Below are positions 35,667 to 43,854 of a stretch of 64,000 bases of DNA, piece by piece (the first letter of the stretch is position 1; each line of letters opens with the position of its first letter). This DNA comes from Oceanobacillus jeddahensis (lineage in GTDB: Bacteria > Bacillota > Bacilli > Bacillales > Amphibacillaceae). Under the pieces are notes generated by a model. That model had not been told where the DNA came from and did no database searches. It saw nothing but the letters and a program-made list of their open reading frames with translations. The stretch spans positions 682,001 to 746,000 of the forward strand of contig NZ_CCDM010000001.1 of the NCBI RefSeq assembly GCF_000750635.1, in the 5' to 3' direction. The position numbers were made by a program, and so were the translations under genes.

Positions 35667-36416
35667 TTATAATGCTAGATAATCAGCAAGTTTATCTGTT
35701 GCTAAATAATTACCCATGATAAAATCGCCAAACTCTGCATATTTTGTTGTTACTTCATCAAAACGCATTTCATAAACGATCTTTTTGAATTGCAATGGAT
35801 CGTGGGCAAATAACGTTACGCCCCATTCCCATTCATCCAGACCAATTGATCCAGTGATGATTTCTTTCACTTTACCGGCATATTTACGTCCAGTCATGCC
35901 ATGTTCGTAAAGTAATCTGGTGCGTTCTTCTTTATCGATAGTAAACCAGTTTGCCTCTGGCTCACGGCGTCTTGCCATTGGATAAAAACAAGCATGCTCC
36001 CATTTCGGCATCGTTGGTTTTAAGCGTTCTTTAACATAAGGAGAAAGCTCACGATCATCGCCGGCTTTCATTGGATCATGCATTGTCATTTCAATGATAG
36101 ATACATAAGAGTAAGCAGGAATTAAGAAATCACCTAATACCGTTTTATTAATAGCTGTTTTAATTTCTTCCAGCTCATCCATTGTTTCACGTAAGAAAAT
36201 AAACATAAGATCGGCTTTATTTCCGACAACTTTGAATATACTATGACTGCCTTCTTTATTTTCTTCTACCGTTTCCCATTGTTTGATCAGTTCTTCAAAC
36301 TCTTTAATTGCTTTATTTCGTTCGTCTTCAGAGATTGATTTCCAAGATGTCCAATCAAAATGACGAGTATCATGTAATGCGGACCAGCCATCTACAGTTA
36401 CTACTGCTTCTGCCAT
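35667..36416 (-). CDS. hemQ: hydrogen peroxide-dependent heme synthase (coproheme decarboxylase)
   Basis: A 249-residue chlorite-dismutase-fold protein that decarboxylates coproheme III to heme b in the Gram-positive coproporphyrin pathway. AEAVVTVDGWSALHDTRHFDW at the start, YSYVSIIEMT, and CFYPMARRREPEANWF with the coproheme-binding region are typical; the proximal His should be in LLYEHGMTGRKYAGKV. It is divergent from pta, as in Bacillus subtilis (ywfI-pta). The ribosome site is AAGGAGTG. Confidence 0.93.
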   Translation of the reverse strand: MAEAVVTVDGWSALHDTRHFDWTSWKSISEDERNKAIKEFEELIKQWETVEENKEGSHSIFKVVGNKADLMFIFLRETMDELEEIKTAINKTVLGDFLIPAYSYVSIIEMTMHDPMKAGDDRELSPYVKERLKPTMPKWEHACFYPMARRREPEANWFTIDKEERTRLLYEHGMTGRKYAGKVKEIITGSIGLDEWEWGVTLFAHDPLQFKKIVYEMRFDEVTTKYAEFGDFIMGNYLATDKLADYLAL

Positions 36417-36800
36417 CGTTCATACACTCCTTCATATAAATTAAATACTGATTCAATATTAACTATAGCATAACCAAAGGGGATGAATCATATAAAAAAA
36501 GTACAAAATAATGTCATTTCCTGTATTGTCAAGGGTTTGTCAAAATTAAGAAACCATGAAATGCTGTTTTATTAAAATATAAAGTTGAGCATATCTATGA
36601 AAAAAATGGAGAAAATATGTTGTAAATAAAGAGAACCATATGTAATCCTTTACATTGATTTTTCAAGGTTCAAGGCTTTATTTGTACCGTTAAATGGTAT
36701 ATCATGAAAGAGAATTTAAAGGTAAAATGAAACGGTTTTTCCAATTGAGAAATCCCGTAATGATCATTTTAATGTGTTAATTATCTTAGGAGGTTTCATC
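36417..36800. other. divergent promoter region of hemQ and pta
   Basis: 384 bases without a gene. A match to a full catabolite-response (cre) consensus was looked for and not found; the closest, ATGAAACGGTTTTTCC near 36727, departs from the central CG spacing. Confidence 0.4.
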
Positions 36801-37766
36801 ATGGGTTTATTTGAACAATTAACAGATAAAGTAAAAGGAAACGGCAAACGTATCGTATTCCCGGAAGGATTAGATGAGCGTGTATTAACAGCAGCTGGCC
36901 GTTTAGCTGAAGACAGCGTGCTTACACCAGTTGTCATTGGAAATAAGCAAGAGGTTGAAAGAAAAGCAGCAGAATTTCAGGTACAGACTGCCGGACTTGA
37001 AATTGTTGACCCTGCAAGCTATGAAGGCTTCGGGGAAATGGTGGATGCTTTTGTAGAAAGAAGAAAAGGGAAAGCAACGGAAGAAGATGCGAAGAAAATT
37101 CTTTTAGATGAAAACTATTTCGGTACCATGCTCGTTTATTTAAATAAAGCAGACGGTCTAGTAAGTGGTGCTGCCCATTCCACAGCGGATACAGTGCGCC
37201 CAGCATTACAAATTATTAAAACCAAAGAAGGCGTGCAGAAAACTTCTGGTGTGTTCATTATGGTAAAAGGGGAAGAAAAATATGTATTTGCTGATTGCGC
37301 GATCAATATAACTCCAGATAGCAATGATTTAGCAGAAATTGCTGTAGAAAGCGCAAAAACAGGTGCATTATTTGATGTGGATCCGCGCGTTGCGATGCTT
37401 AGCTTCTCTACTGCTGGTTCTGCAAAATCTCCAGAGACAGAAAAAGTGACAGATGCGTTAAGTCTTGCAAAAGAAAAGGACCCTTCTCTTGTTATCGATG
37501 GAGAGTTCCAATTTGATGCTGCGTTTGTTCCAAGTGTTGCAGAGAAAAAAGCACCAAATTCTGTGATCAAAGGGGATGCCAATGTGTTTGTATTCCCTAG
37601 TTTAGAGGCTGGTAATATTGGCTATAAAATTGCACAGCGCTTAGGTGGATTTGAAGCAGTAGGTCCAATCCTGCAAGGACTGAATAAACCAGTAAACGAT
37701 CTATCTAGAGGCTGTAGTTCTGAAGATGTGTACAACCTTGCACTAATTACAGCAGCTCAAGCATAA
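36801..37766 (+). CDS. pta: phosphate acetyltransferase
   Basis: A 321-residue enzyme that interconverts acetyl-CoA and acetyl phosphate for acetate overflow. GKRIVFPEGLDERVL at the start, ADGLVSGAAHSTADTVRPAL in the middle and NVFVFPSLEAGNIGYKIAQR near the end are diagnostic. The start at 36801 follows AGGAGG by 7 bases; the frame extending to 36774 is rejected. It lies between hemQ and lipL as in Bacillus subtilis. Confidence 0.95.
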   Translation: MGLFEQLTDKVKGNGKRIVFPEGLDERVLTAAGRLAEDSVLTPVVIGNKQEVERKAAEFQVQTAGLEIVDPASYEGFGEMVDAFVERRKGKATEEDAKKILLDENYFGTMLVYLNKADGLVSGAAHSTADTVRPALQIIKTKEGVQKTSGVFIMVKGEEKYVFADCAINITPDSNDLAEIAVESAKTGALFDVDPRVAMLSFSTAGSAKSPETEKVTDALSLAKEKDPSLVIDGEFQFDAAFVPSVAEKKAPNSVIKGDANVFVFPSLEAGNIGYKIAQRLGGFEAVGPILQGLNKPVNDLSRGCSSEDVYNLALITAAQA

Positions 37767-37780
37767 AAAGAATAATCAAT

Positions 37781-37820
37781 AAGACAGCCTGATCACATGA
37801 ATGCGGTCAGGCTGTTTCTT
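37781..37820. terminator. terminator between convergent pta and lipL
   Basis: AAGACAGCCTGA / TCAGGCTGTTTCTT around a 14-base loop. Confidence 0.8.
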
Positions 37821-37828
37821 ATATCCTT

Positions 37829-38668
37829 TTAGATAGTTTCATTCCGTTTTATCATTTGTTGATAACGTTTATCAAAATTTTCCTGTTCTGTCTTCTGAAC
37901 CGGGATGGTAACAATTTCTTCTGTCAAATCCTTTAAAGTAGTTATTACCCGCTGTTTGACTTCTTCAACAGTTAAAGGTATCCCCAATAAATCAGAGAGG
38001 GAAGCCATAACCTCAGGGTTCACCTCCGGATAAGTGAATGCTGTATCTTCATCTTGTTTTGCAATACGATAAAACTCACGAATAAAGGAAGCACGTTCTT
38101 TGCTGTTTCCCTCGATATCTAAATAAATTTGTACAGAAATACCTTTTTTTACACGGCGTTGTGAAATACCTGCAAACTTTTTTCCGTCAATACTTAAATC
38201 ATAATCTCCAGGACAGTAGGAACCCACAATTTCATATGCTTCAATAGCATCCGTCAAATCCGTAAACATTGCTTGAACAAAACGAACCATTGCTTCATAA
38301 CAATCGTAAATGGATAAGTTTTGGGCTCCGGGGATAATAAGAGAAATATTGAGTACCCCTTCATCCAGAGCAACAGCAAGTCCTCCTGAATTACGGACAA
38401 TACCTTGGTAATTATTTTCTTCAAGAAATGCCATCCCTTCTTCAATATGAGGGAGGCGGGAATCAGGAATACCTAAAACAATGGTATTGGAGTGTACCCA
38501 TAATCGGATAACCGGCGGAGAAGCTTCTTCGCTGACAGAAATAGCCAGTGTATCATCAATTGCAAAGGAAGCCAAGGCAGTGTTTGGTTTACCTGCAACC
38601 GTGTTTACTGTGGAGTGGTCCATATATCGAAATGTGTTGTGGCGAATAATTTCTTTCCAATTTTTCAT
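37829..38668 (-). CDS. lipL: octanoyl-[GcvH]:protein N-octanoyltransferase
   Basis: A 279-residue lipoate-scavenging/assembly enzyme that moves octanoyl groups from GcvH to E2 subunits of 2-oxoacid dehydrogenases. RNSGGLAVALDEGVLNIS is the biotin/lipoyl ligase-fold motif and the catalytic cysteine is in SYCPGDYDL, at residue 150, the same place as in LipL of Bacillus subtilis. The start at 38668 is chosen because AGGA stands 9 bases upstream. It is the ywfL position of the conserved cluster. Confidence 0.92.
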   Translation of the reverse strand: MKNWKEIIRHNTFRYMDHSTVNTVAGKPNTALASFAIDDTLAISVSEEASPPVIRLWVHSNTIVLGIPDSRLPHIEEGMAFLEENNYQGIVRNSGGLAVALDEGVLNISLIIPGAQNLSIYDCYEAMVRFVQAMFTDLTDAIEAYEIVGSYCPGDYDLSIDGKKFAGISQRRVKKGISVQIYLDIEGNSKERASFIREFYRIAKQDEDTAFTYPEVNPEVMASLSDLLGIPLTVEEVKQRVITTLKDLTEEIVTIPVQKTEQENFDKRYQQMIKRNETI

Positions 38669-38949
38669 CGTGTTTATCCTAAACCTTTCATCAATCTTAA
38701 TACCTATATTATAATACACGAATTTATAAATCCAAGATATAACAGAGTGGCAGCAATTATTTATAAAAATATAAAAGTTATGATAGCATTATAGTTGAGT
38801 TTCATGATAGGATTAATTAACATAATTCATTAAAGCTATTTCAAAACTTATTATATGTAAATTGGTTAACCCCTATTAAAGGTCATCTGAAGGGTTAGTA
38901 CAATTAATGAGTTTAAATAATACTGTTACTTAAAATCGGAGGGAATAAG

Positions 38950-40326
38950 ATGAAGAAACTATCCGTTTTACAGGCAATTACACTGTTTTTAATCGCAGCT
39001 GTTATCCTTTTTAGCGGGCTAATAATTATTAAAGCTTCAACGATAGTAGTACTTATTTTTGCAGGTATGGCAGCGATTATTATATCTATTATTTGGGGAA
39101 TTGCATGGAAAGAGATAGAGAAGAAAGTTTTAGAAACAGCAACCAGACTTTTAATTCCATCCTTTTTGTTACTCTCCGTAGGCATACTGATTGGCAGTTG
39201 GATGCTTTCAGGGACGATTCCGTTAATTATGTATTATGGGTTAACATTCCTTAACCCAACGATATTTCTTTTTGTGGCATGTATTATTTGTGCTTTGATG
39301 TCAATACTTACTGGAACATCTTGGGGGACTATTGGTACGATTGGTGTTGCGATAATGGGGGTTGCTTTAGGTTTCGGGATTCCTATGCATTATGCAGCAG
39401 CTGCAGTAGTTGTAGGTGCTTTATTTGGTGATAAGATGTCACCTCTATCTGATACAACCATTGCTGTATCAGCTTTTACAAATGTAAATATTATTGAACA
39501 TATTAGATACATGCTGTATACCACCATTCCCGGGCTGATCATCTCTTTGATCCTTTATTTAATATTAGGCTTTCAATCACATGGACAAGCAAATACGATG
39601 GAGATAGATGTAATTATTTCAACACTTAATTCCAATTTTAATTTAAATCCAATTCTTTTATTACCGCCTATTATTGTACTAGTTTTAATCTTTATGAGGA
39701 AGCCGGCATTACCTGTATTTGGAATTGGAATATTACTTGGTTCTATTCTGGCAATGGTATTTCAAGGAAGTAATTTGTTAGATATAGCCAACACTTGGAA
39801 CGAAGGTTACGTTGGAACTACAGGCGTGGAAGTTGTTGATGAAATGCTGACTCAAGGTGGATTAACCAGTATGTATGGAACGGTTGGGATATTTCTTGCT
39901 GCAGCTCTTTTTGGCGGAACAATGATTGCCTCTGGAGCATTTGATATCCTCTTACAGAAAATCATTGAAATAGCAAATACCGGAAAGAAAATGATGCTTT
40001 CCTGTCTATCATTACATACACTTTTCCATTTCATGGTAGGCAGCAATCATACATCTAGTGCTGTTTTAGGGCCTATGCTCTCACCATTATATAATAAATT
40101 TGGACTGCACCGAAAAAATTTATCAAGGGCAATTGAAGATACTGGAGCTGTTTTTCAACCGTTGATTCCATGGTCAACTACGAGTGTATTTATCTTAAGT
40201 ACACTTAATATCTCGACATCTGAGTTTGTTCTGTATGGACCGTTAATATATTTAGGAGTTGTTTTTGCAATTATCTATATTTTAACAGGCTTTAGAATTG
40301 CTAAGGCAAATCCAGAAAAAGAATAA
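38950..40326 (+). CDS. nhaC: Na+/H+ antiporter NhaC family
   Basis: A 458-residue membrane protein with about 11-12 helices. GTSWGTIGTIGVAIMGVA and the ion-binding region GDKMSPLSDTTIAVSAF near residue 158 identify the NhaC family; a second repeat half has HTSSAVLGPMLSP. It exports Na+ (some members malate/lactate-coupled) and adds to salt and pH tolerance. The ribosome site GGAGGG is 8 bases before ATG. It stands alone. Confidence 0.9.
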   Translation: MKKLSVLQAITLFLIAAVILFSGLIIIKASTIVVLIFAGMAAIIISIIWGIAWKEIEKKVLETATRLLIPSFLLLSVGILIGSWMLSGTIPLIMYYGLTFLNPTIFLFVACIICALMSILTGTSWGTIGTIGVAIMGVALGFGIPMHYAAAAVVVGALFGDKMSPLSDTTIAVSAFTNVNIIEHIRYMLYTTIPGLIISLILYLILGFQSHGQANTMEIDVIISTLNSNFNLNPILLLPPIIVLVLIFMRKPALPVFGIGILLGSILAMVFQGSNLLDIANTWNEGYVGTTGVEVVDEMLTQGGLTSMYGTVGIFLAAALFGGTMIASGAFDILLQKIIEIANTGKKMMLSCLSLHTLFHFMVGSNHTSSAVLGPMLSPLYNKFGLHRKNLSRAIEDTGAVFQPLIPWSTTSVFILSTLNISTSEFVLYGPLIYLGVVFAIIYILTGFRIAKANPEKE

Positions 40327-40427
40327 TACGTTATCTTTACGAAATGTAATGACTCTAAATAAGATAGTCAAAATGCATTATAATATTAATCCTTTGAGTA
40401 TGCGTTATTGACTTTTAAGATACATAC

Positions 40428-40535
40428 AAAGTGAAACTTCCTCCAGTGGAAGTTTTCTTTTATCTCCACTTAGAATTTTCATGTTTTTTCTATTCTTGAA
40501 GCGGGTCTTTTACAGTCAGTTACACTGCGATAAAC
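40428..40535 (+). repeat. dispersed repeat family A, degenerate copy
   Basis: Begins AAAGTGAAACTTCCTCCAGT and ends CAGTTACACTGCGATAAACT, the two ends of family A, but the middle has diverged. Confidence 0.6.
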
Positions 40536-40900
40536 TATTGATACAACAAGATTAAGTACACATTTTGTTCATGTTCGCCTTTATGATTTTGTACAACTAT
40601 ATTATAATGTACAAAAAGCATATATATATAAATTACCATCACTTCATTTGATCAGAAATTGTTTGGTTTCTAGGGTTTCGACTTTCTGAACGACGATTAA
40701 TCGCAAAAGCTCTTTAACGAGGATTAACTTTTGTCCATAGGACGTTGCGACGTTAGTTTGCCTTAAGGTTGGGAGTCTTCTCGTCTAATGATGATGGAAA
40801 AGAAACAGAGTACTTTCATTAATTATAGAAATGTTAATAGATTAAATTTGTTGAAAAAGTACATGAAAAAATTTAGGAAAGTACGGATGGAGATAAAGAA
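40536..40900. other. leader of ywfO without a recognised element
   Basis: 365 bases with no gene. Bases 40671-40760 are GC-richer and contain short repeats of ACGA and TTAATCGCAAAAG / CTTTAAC...AACTTTTG, possibly a hairpin or a decayed repeat. I cannot name it. Confidence 0.35.
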
Positions 40901-42202
40901 ATGGCATATAAAGATGAACAATTAATAGAAGAAAAGGTGTTTAAGGATCCCGTCCATCGGTATATTCATGTCCGGGATCGGGTTATCTGGGATTTGATCG
41001 CTACGCCGGAATTTCAGCGGTTGCGCCGGGTAAAGCAGCTAGGTACCACGAATCTGACTTTTCATGGTGCAGAGCATAGTCGTTTCAACCATTCCTTAGG
41101 TGTTTATGAAATTGTCAGAAGGATCACGAATAATTTTGCAGATCGTGAAAGATGGGATAGGGAGCAGCGGCTGCTATGTCTTTGTGCTGCTTTGTTGCAT
41201 GATTTAGGCCACGGGCCGTTCTCGCATTCATTTGAAAAGGTGTTTAAGCTAGATCATGAACAGTTTACACAACAGATTATTTTAGAGAATACAAAGGTAA
41301 ATGAGATTTTGAAAAAAGTATCTGCTGATTTTCCTGAGAAGGTGGCAGATGTAATCGCCAAAACGTATTCCGATAAACTCGTGGTAAGTTTGATTTCCAG
41401 CCAAATTGATGCCGATCGAATGGATTATCTACAGCGTGACGCTTATTTTACAGGGGTAAGCTATGGCCATTTTGATATGGAGCGTATTTTGCGTGTCATG
41501 CGGCCGATGGATGATCAGGTGGTTATTAAATCCACGGGGATGCATGCGGTCGAGGACTATATTATGAGCCGCTATCAAATGTACTGGCAGGTTTATTTTC
41601 ACCCAGTAACGAGAAGTGCAGAGGTTATCTTGTCAAAAATCTTTCAGCGGGCAAAGATATTATATGAAGATGATACCTATCAATTCCAGCTGGAGCCGAC
41701 ACACTTTATTTCCTTTTTTGAAGAAAAGGTGAAGCTGTCAGACTATTTAAAGCTGGATGATATGATTGTATACTATTATTTTCAGCAATGGCAGGAAGAA
41801 AAGGACGAGATATTAGCTGATTTAAGCTATCGGTTTATCAACCGTCATTTATTTAAATATGTGGAATATAATCCTGATCCGCAAATTAATGCCGGAATGG
41901 AGCTATATCAATTGTTTAAAAAAGCAGGCATTAATCCAGACTATTATTTAGTAGTGGACTCATCATCTGACTTGCCGTATGATTTCTACCGTCCAGGTGA
42001 AGAGGAAGAACGTCTGCCGATACATCTTTTGATGCCGGATGGCGGTTTGAAGGAATTATCCCGTCATTCGGATATTGTTGAGGCGATATCAGGTAAAAAA
42101 AGAACAGACCATAAGCTGTATTTTCCTAAGGATCGTATTCAGCAAATAGAAGACACGGATTTGAAGAAACGAATTTTAGATATATTGTACGGGAAGGAAT
42201 GA
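40901..42202 (+). CDS. ywfO: HD-domain phosphohydrolase YwfO
   Basis: A 433-residue HD-superfamily enzyme. The start KVFKDPVHRYIHV, EFQRLRRVKQLGTTNL, HSRFNHSLGVYEIVRR and the metal-binding LLHDLGHGPFSHSFE (His-Asp near 106) define the SAMHD1-like/dNTPase group to which YwfO belongs. It probably hydrolyses a nucleotide; the true substrate is not visible. First of a three-gene run (ywfO-ywgA-ywhD) with 6 and about 65 base gaps. The ribosome site is GGAG. Confidence 0.9.
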   Translation: MAYKDEQLIEEKVFKDPVHRYIHVRDRVIWDLIATPEFQRLRRVKQLGTTNLTFHGAEHSRFNHSLGVYEIVRRITNNFADRERWDREQRLLCLCAALLHDLGHGPFSHSFEKVFKLDHEQFTQQIILENTKVNEILKKVSADFPEKVADVIAKTYSDKLVVSLISSQIDADRMDYLQRDAYFTGVSYGHFDMERILRVMRPMDDQVVIKSTGMHAVEDYIMSRYQMYWQVYFHPVTRSAEVILSKIFQRAKILYEDDTYQFQLEPTHFISFFEEKVKLSDYLKLDDMIVYYYFQQWQEEKDEILADLSYRFINRHLFKYVEYNPDPQINAGMELYQLFKKAGINPDYYLVVDSSSDLPYDFYRPGEEEERLPIHLLMPDGGLKELSRHSDIVEAISGKKRTDHKLYFPKDRIQQIEDTDLKKRILDILYGKE

Positions 42203-42208
42203 CCATTT

Positions 42209-42715
42209 GTGTTAGACAACCATGCGAAACTGCTCTATTTTTTCTCTAAAGCCAAACAAGTGACAGGAAGAAAGAAATTACAAAAAATGATCTATATTTT
42301 GCAGCAAAGCCATGTTCCTTTTGAAGAAAAGTATCAATTCCATTTTTATGGACCATACTCCGAGGAATTAACATTGCGTGTGGAGGAGCTTTGTAACTTA
42401 CACTTTTTAAATGAGGAAAAGGAAGAGAAAAGTAACTATCACCAATACCACTACTCCATCACAGAGCATGGACAAACTTTTTTAAACCAATTTGAAGTGA
42501 ACATGCCGAATATAGAGGATGGAATTAATCTTTTACAAGATTGCAGTGCCCGATTTTTAGAGCTTGTTTCTACGGTGTTATATTTTTCCTATTTATCAAG
42601 AGAAGAAATCATTGATAAGGTACATACCGTGAAACCAAAGCTAAAATATACCGATGAGGAGATGGATGAAGCATTCCGATTTGTGGATGTGTTACGGAAT
42701 AAGTCTTCTCACTAA
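42209..42715 (+). CDS. ywgA: YwgA family protein
   Basis: A 168-residue soluble protein. HAKLLYFFSKAKQVTGRKKLQKMIYIL and FHFYGPYSEELTLRVEEL resemble YwgA and also the antitoxin-like SocA/GepA domain region (KLQK...FYGPYS), which in other proteins makes protein-protein contacts. Starts with GTG 6 bases after ywfO. It is part of the ywfO operon. No catalytic residues were identified. Confidence 0.82.
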   Translation: MLDNHAKLLYFFSKAKQVTGRKKLQKMIYILQQSHVPFEEKYQFHFYGPYSEELTLRVEELCNLHFLNEEKEEKSNYHQYHYSITEHGQTFLNQFEVNMPNIEDGINLLQDCSARFLELVSTVLYFSYLSREEIIDKVHTVKPKLKYTDEEMDEAFRFVDVLRNKSSH

Positions 42716-42780
42716 AAAAGCCTTTTAGAACGTGATAGAATGAAACAAAGGTCAGAATGAAAGCTAGGAGGGGAAACACA

Positions 42781-43290
42781 TTGACTGATGGAAATAAAAA
42801 GAAGAATACATTTACAATTATAAAAGACGATTCGACAGATGGACATGGCGGTTATGGCGCTGGAACGGTTAGCCTTGAAAACATGTCATCCATTATCGTC
42901 GATCCGAATGAAGATAAGGCATATGTGGATATGGATGCGATGCATGCAAGAAGTTCAGTAGAGCGTCGTGTGAAATGGATAAGAGATCGTGAAGAAGTTC
43001 AGGGTGGAAAGCTTTATTGGATTGTCTGGGTAACAGTGGAAAAAGGAGAAAATGGCCCTTACTATGCGGGAGTTGCCGGCAGTGAAATCCGCGTGAACCG
43101 GGAAATCAAACGAGCTTATAAATCCATGGCGGAGCATGTGAAGCATATGGAGAAATCATTAAAAGGCCAAATTATCGTGGAGCACATGGATGAGCGTTCT
43201 AAAAAATTATTAGGTGATTTCTTAAAAGAATTCAAACCGGAACTGTGGGAGAATTCGACACAAGAGCTGAAAGAGCAATTAGATATTTAA
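42781..43290 (+). CDS. ywhD: YwhD family protein
   Basis: A 169-residue soluble protein starting with TTG at 42781 behind AGGAGGGG; an in-frame ATG at 42757 would place that site inside the gene. FTIIKDDSTDGHGGYGAGTVSLENMS and ARSSVERRVKWI match YwhD of Bacillus subtilis. Function unknown. It follows ywgA and closes the three-gene run before a terminator. Confidence 0.85.
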   Translation: MTDGNKKKNTFTIIKDDSTDGHGGYGAGTVSLENMSSIIVDPNEDKAYVDMDAMHARSSVERRVKWIRDREEVQGGKLYWIVWVTVEKGENGPYYAGVAGSEIRVNREIKRAYKSMAEHVKHMEKSLKGQIIVEHMDERSKKLLGDFLKEFKPELWENSTQELKEQLDI

Positions 43291-43316
43291 ATAATTTTGA
43301 TTGTAAATATTATTGG

Positions 43317-43360
43317 AAAGCCCTTAGCTTTGATATATCAAGGCTTTGGGCTATTTTATT
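43317..43360 (+). terminator. terminator of ywfO-ywgA-ywhD
   Basis: AAAGCCC / GGGCT outer and CTTTGATATATCAAG inner stem, then TATTTTATTTTT. Confidence 0.75.
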
Positions 43361-43386
43361 TTTAGCACGGAGAACCGCCCGTAAAA

Positions 43387-43476
43387 CTCCCGCCTGAAAA
43401 TAAAGAGCGAAAATAAATTTATTTAGGCGAGAGATAACGGGCGCTAACTCCCACTGAATGAGGTTTCGTTTTATGA
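43387..43476. repeat. hairpin repeat E joined to the end of repeat A
   Basis: CTCCCGCCTGAAAATAAA / TTTATTTAGGCGAGAG (43387-43433) is followed by AACTCCCACTGAATGAGGTT TCGTTTTAT, the minus-strand end of family A. The same E-A neighbourhood occurs at 13.0-13.2 kb. Confidence 0.6.
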
Positions 43477-43545
43477 ATGATTTACTTTTTTACTGCGTGT
43501 AAAGAAGAATACTACAACTCCACCTGTTGCAAGGAATAGCGCTCC
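43471..43545 (-). pseudogene. C-terminal remnant of a membrane- or wall-anchored protein
   Basis: On the minus strand, 24 codons read GALFLATGGVVVFFFTRSKK then VNHS and a stop. A hydrophobic segment followed by a basic tail is what a sortase-substrate or single-helix anchor ends with. A stop codon (TAG) lies directly upstream in frame and no longer frame exists, so this is a fragment at most. Confidence 0.3.
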
Positions 43546-43781
43546 CTAGTCATGCTTGCGAGAGATGACATATCCGTTATTTGGGGGATATATCATTATT
43601 AAAACCTTTTCTAACCTTTTAGTTATTGTTCTCAAATTCAAAACCTAATAAATAAGCATTCCTATCTTAGGTTTCTCAGCTTAAATTGTGAATGAATTAT
43701 GAACATATTTAGAAATTCTTGTACTTTTCTCAAATCCTTTGTAAACTATGAGTACATGGGCTAACTCATGTTTACTAGGAC

Positions 43782-43826
43782 AAAAAAGCGGTTCGTATCG
43801 AAATAGTCGATACGAACCGCTTTTTT
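43782..43826 (-). terminator. terminator of pbpG
   Basis: 19-base perfect arms (AAAAAAGCGGTTCGTATCG and complement), 7-base loop, T run on both strands. Confidence 0.92.
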
Positions 43827-43854
43827 GCACTTTATGAAACGGATTAATATCTGC

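Noticed and set aside
40671-40760. Sequence TCTAGGGTTTCGAC looking like the start of a ykkC (guanidine) riboswitch
   Set aside because: The essential ACTGGTCCGAGAG and later ACG/GGGAGA elements are absent.
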